Assembly: GCA_015485015.1 (NCBI GenBank)
Contig: WFUK01000454.1
Coordinates: forward strand, 1-7,600
DNA length: 7,600 bases
Direction: 5' to 3'
Source of the DNA: Paracoccaceae bacterium
GTDB lineage: Bacteria; Pseudomonadota; Alphaproteobacteria; Rhodobacterales; Rhodobacteraceae
The notes beneath the pieces are model-generated. The model did no database searches, was not told the origin of the DNA, and saw only the letters and a program-made list of their open reading frames with translations. Of this stretch, positions 6,111-7,600 are shown one piece after another. Both the position numbers and the translations under genes were made by a program. Each line of letters starts with the position of its first letter. Within the stretch, counting starts at the first letter, position 1.

Positions 6111-6709
6111 GCGCCCTGCTCAGCGGTATCGCGGTGGGCTTTGCCGTGGCCATGCCGGTTGGCCCGATCGGAGTGCTTTGCATCAAGCGCAGCCTGAAAG
6201 ACGGCTTTGCCATGGGCCTCGCCACCGGGCTTGGCGCGGCCACTGCGGATGCGATTTACGGGCTGCTGGTGGCGCTGGGGCTGGGGCTTTCGGGCTTGCT
6301 GGCCTATGCGGTGCCGCTGAAAATCGGTGGTGGTGCGCTGATCATCGGGCTTGGTCTGCTTGGCTTGCGCAGCTTTTTCAAACCGCGCGCCGAAGCGGAG
6401 CTGGCCGCGCCGAAAGGCGGAATGGTTTCTGCGTGGTTCAGCACCTTTGTGCTGACCTTGACCAACCCGATGACCATCCTTGCCTTTATCGGGTTGATTG
6501 CGGCGCTTGGCACATCCAGCGCCTCGGGACCGTATTGGCTGGTGGCGGGGGTGTTTTTAGGCTCGCTTTTGTGGTGGCTGGTTTTGGTGGTCGGGGTGCT
6601 TATGGTGAAATCCCGCTTGCCGATGGCGGCGCTGCGCTGGCTGGATTTTGCCTCGGGTATGGTGCTGGTTATTTGGGGATCGGCAATTTTGGTCGGCGCT
6701 TTTATCTAG
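6107..6709 (+). CDS. LysE/RhtB-family amino acid exporter
   Basis: 200-residue inner-membrane protein with about six hydrophobic segments (roughly 3-24, 36-66, 70-90, 108-134, 143-167, 178-199), the usual size and topology of the LysE/RhtB superfamily. The N-terminal AMPVGPIGVLCIKRSLKDG (15-33) is the characteristic P-x-G-P loop with a following basic stretch. LTLTNPMTILAF (116-127) is the second re-entrant-type motif, and a charged loop (92-104) separates the halves. Members export amino acids or derivatives by proton antiport; the specific substrate cannot be predicted. The ATG lies in an ATGA overlap with the GNAT gene and has no strong ribosome site of its own, which points to coupled translation. 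It is the last gene of the rbfA unit; no terminator-like hairpin with a T-run follows it. Confidence 0.9.
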   Translation: MSALLSGIAVGFAVAMPVGPIGVLCIKRSLKDGFAMGLATGLGAATADAIYGLLVALGLGLSGLLAYAVPLKIGGGALIIGLGLLGLRSFFKPRAEAELAAPKGGMVSAWFSTFVLTLTNPMTILAFIGLIAALGTSSASGPYWLVAGVFLGSLLWWLVLVVGVLMVKSRLPMAALRWLDFASGMVLVIWGSAILVGAFI

Positions 6710-6740
6710 TCAAATTTTGGATAACCTATTGATAATGTGG

Positions 6741-6752
6741 TGCATTTATGCA
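6741..6752. repeat. Short perfect palindrome TGCATTTATGCA
   Basis: Five-base arms TGCAT/ATGCA around TT, 32 bp after the exporter stop and about 87 bp before the DUF1643 start. It could be half of a regulatory region together with the longer palindrome at 6766-6781, but a 12-mer with such arms is within reach of chance in AT-rich DNA. Confidence 0.25.
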
Positions 6753-6765
6753 ATTCCCAACTTCC

Positions 6766-6781
6766 ACTAAACTGGTTTAGT
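6766..6781. promoter_or_regulatory. Operator-like 16-bp perfect palindrome ACTAAACTGGTTTAGT
   Basis: Seven-base arms ACTAAAC and GTTTAGT flank a TG centre with no mismatch. The loop is too tight and no T-run follows, so a DNA-binding dimer site (TetR-, MarR- or similar-size operator) is more likely than a terminator. It lies in the AT-rich 129-bp gap, 57 bp before the DUF1643 start, upstream of the candidate promoter. I do not recognise the cognate regulator, and no regulator gene is visible in the window. Confidence 0.45.
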
Positions 6782-6803
6782 AAAGGATGTTGAAAATCAA
6801 GAC

Positions 6804-6831
6804 TTTACCCTGGAATTTCATCCTGTAAAAC
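6804..6831 (+). promoter_or_regulatory. Candidate promoter for the DUF1643-SDR pair
   Basis: TTTACC (6804-6809) and TAAAAC (6826-6831) are spaced by 16 nt and match consensus at 4 of 6 positions each. The predicted start falls at about 6838-6839, at the ATG itself, which would give a leaderless message. This agrees with the CTCTCGCC sequence before the ATG, which has no Shine-Dalgarno character. The same bases can also pair weakly (TTTAC with GTAAA, GGA with TCC), so the element is ambiguous. Confidence 0.28.
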
Positions 6832-6838
6832 TCTCGCC

Positions 6839-7345
6839 ATGATTACCAGAACCCACCAAAAGGGAGATGCCCCGTCCGAGGCGGTCTATTCCGATTGCGA
6901 GCGCTACCGCTACGCCCTGACCCGCATCTGGCAGCCAACGGGCCGCAAAGTGCTGTTTTTAATGCTTAATCCCAGCACCGCCACCGAGGTGCAAAACGAT
7001 CCCACCGTCGAGCGCTGCGAGCGCCGCGCCCGCACGCTGGGGTTTGGCGCCTTTCGGGTGTGCAATATCTTTGCCTATCGCGCCACGGATCCGCGCGATA
7101 TGCGCGCCGCCAAGGATCCTGTTGGCCCCGCCAATGATGCCGCCATCCTGGAGGCGATTGACTGGGCCGACGAGGTGGTGGCGGGCTGGGGCAACCATGG
7201 CGACCACCTTTCGCGGGGCAAAGCGGTGGAAACGCTGCTTAAAACCCAGCCGAAATCCGCAAAACATCTTGGCCTGACCAAAACAGGCCACCCGAAACAC
7301 CCGCTCTATATCGCATACGCAACCCAACCGGAGGCTTGGTGGTGA
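6839..7345 (+). CDS. DUF1643 domain protein
   Basis: 168-residue soluble protein recognised as DUF1643 (PF07799) from its motif order: a YRYALTRIW segment (23-31), LFLMLNPSTATE (39-50), NDPTVERCERRA (53-64), CNIFAYRATDP (75-85), DPVGPAND (93-100), VVAGWGNHG (113-121) and LGLTKTGHPKHPLYI (144-158). The biochemical function of the family is not established as far as I know. The order of an LNPSTA loop after a hydrophobic strand, a central strand ending GWG and a late HPLY recalls the LNPG...HPSP layout of uracil-DNA-glycosylase-like folds; that is my inference only. The ATG at 6839 gives the N-terminus I expect for the family, although it lacks a ribosome site. Its stop overlaps the next gene's GTG start by 4 bp, so the two are probably co-expressed. 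Confidence 0.88.
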   Translation: MITRTHQKGDAPSEAVYSDCERYRYALTRIWQPTGRKVLFLMLNPSTATEVQNDPTVERCERRARTLGFGAFRVCNIFAYRATDPRDMRAAKDPVGPANDAAILEAIDWADEVVAGWGNHGDHLSRGKAVETLLKTQPKSAKHLGLTKTGHPKHPLYIAYATQPEAWW

Positions 7346-7600
7346 CCCGAAAAACAGCTATAATAACCGGCGGAAGCCGCGGCATTGGTGCCGCCACCGC
7401 CAAGCTCGCCGCCAAGGCGGGATATGATATCTGCATCAGCTATATCGCAAATGAAACCGCCGCCGAAACCGTGCTGCAAGCCTGCGAATCACATGGGGTG
7501 CGGGCGATCAAAGTGCGGGGGGATGTGGCGAATGAGAGCGATGTCGAAGCCCTGTTCAAGGCCTGCGACGCGGCTCTTGGCCCGGTTGATCTCCTTGTAA
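7342..7600 (+). CDS. YgfF-like short-chain dehydrogenase/reductase, N-terminal part, GTG start
   Basis: The first 86 residues of a classical SDR, cut by the right edge. They contain TGGSRGIG (9-16), the nucleotide-binding loop, a second strand ending ICISYIAN (30-37), GDV (60-62, where the Asp contacts the adenine) and the start of the strand VDLLV that normally leads to NNAG. The spacing and sequence resemble E. coli YgfF, an uncharacterised oxidoreductase of about 247 residues. The start is GTG at 7342, because GGAGG (7330-7334) lies 7 nt before it and no ATG is available; the adjacent in-frame GTG at 7339 would be only 4 nt from the ribosome site. It overlaps the DUF1643 stop (GTGA). It is only distantly like the SDR at 1259-2077, so the two are not a recent duplication. 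Confidence 0.88.
   Translation, partial: MTRKTAIITGGSRGIGAATAKLAAKAGYDICISYIANETAAETVLQACESHGVRAIKVRGDVANESDVEALFKACDAALGPVDLLV

Noticed and set aside
6804..6829. Imperfect hairpin (TTTAC/GTAAA with GGA/TCC) before DUF1643 as a riboswitch or attenuator
   Set aside because: Few base pairs with an asymmetric internal loop; no leader peptide and no known riboswitch motif. It overlaps the candidate promoter.
1..7600. Mobile element, CRISPR array, toxin-antitoxin, tRNA or phage signatures
   Set aside because: No long direct or inverted repeats, transposase or integrase motifs, repeat-spacer pattern or tRNA-like fold was seen; composition is even apart from the short AT-rich gap at 6710-6838.

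Overview
The window reads as chromosomal DNA from an alphaproteobacterium, most likely of the Rhodobacterales/Roseobacter type. The coding regions are GC-rich with G/C-biased third positions. The EPSP synthase is of the class II (CP4-like) type known from Agrobacterium and relatives, and dapB lies head-to-head with an rbfA-truB pair. This placement comes from protein character and gene order only; no database search was possible.

Layout, left to right. Positions 1-1167 (minus) hold most of aroA (shikimate pathway), cut by the left edge. Positions 1259-2077 (minus) hold a complete RhlG-like NADPH-type short-chain dehydrogenase/reductase. A 96-bp divergent gap separates it from a 91-residue, three-helix membrane protein of unknown function (2174-2449, plus). 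That gene runs tail-to-tail, with a 7-bp gap, into dapB (2457-3269, minus; lysine/diaminopimelate pathway). dapB diverges from rbfA across a 79-bp gap whose two predicted promoters share one palindromic -35 region.

From 3349 to 6709 (plus) lies a tightly packed five-gene unit: rbfA (30S maturation), a PAPS-type sulfotransferase (8-bp overlap with rbfA), truB (tRNA U55 pseudouridine synthase), a RimJ/RimL-like GNAT acetyltransferase (1-bp gap) and a LysE/RhtB-type exporter (4-bp overlap). Two housekeeping translation genes thus share one probable transcript with a sulfotransferase, an acetyltransferase and an exporter. No function linking them can be read from the sequence.

After an AT-rich 129-bp gap (6710-6838) with two short perfect palindromes comes a second unit: a DUF1643 protein (6839-7345) overlapping by 4 bp a GTG-started, YgfF-like SDR gene that leaves the window at 7600.

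Most of the window is ordinary core metabolism. I see no phage, IS element, CRISPR array, toxin-antitoxin pair, tRNA or rRNA, and no clear undescribed system. The points most worth a second look are the sulfotransferase wedged between rbfA and truB, the DUF1643-SDR pair behind a 16-bp palindrome, the shared -35/leaderless arrangement at dapB-rbfA, and a class II AroA that carries glycine where the glyphosate-tolerant CP4 enzyme has alanine.
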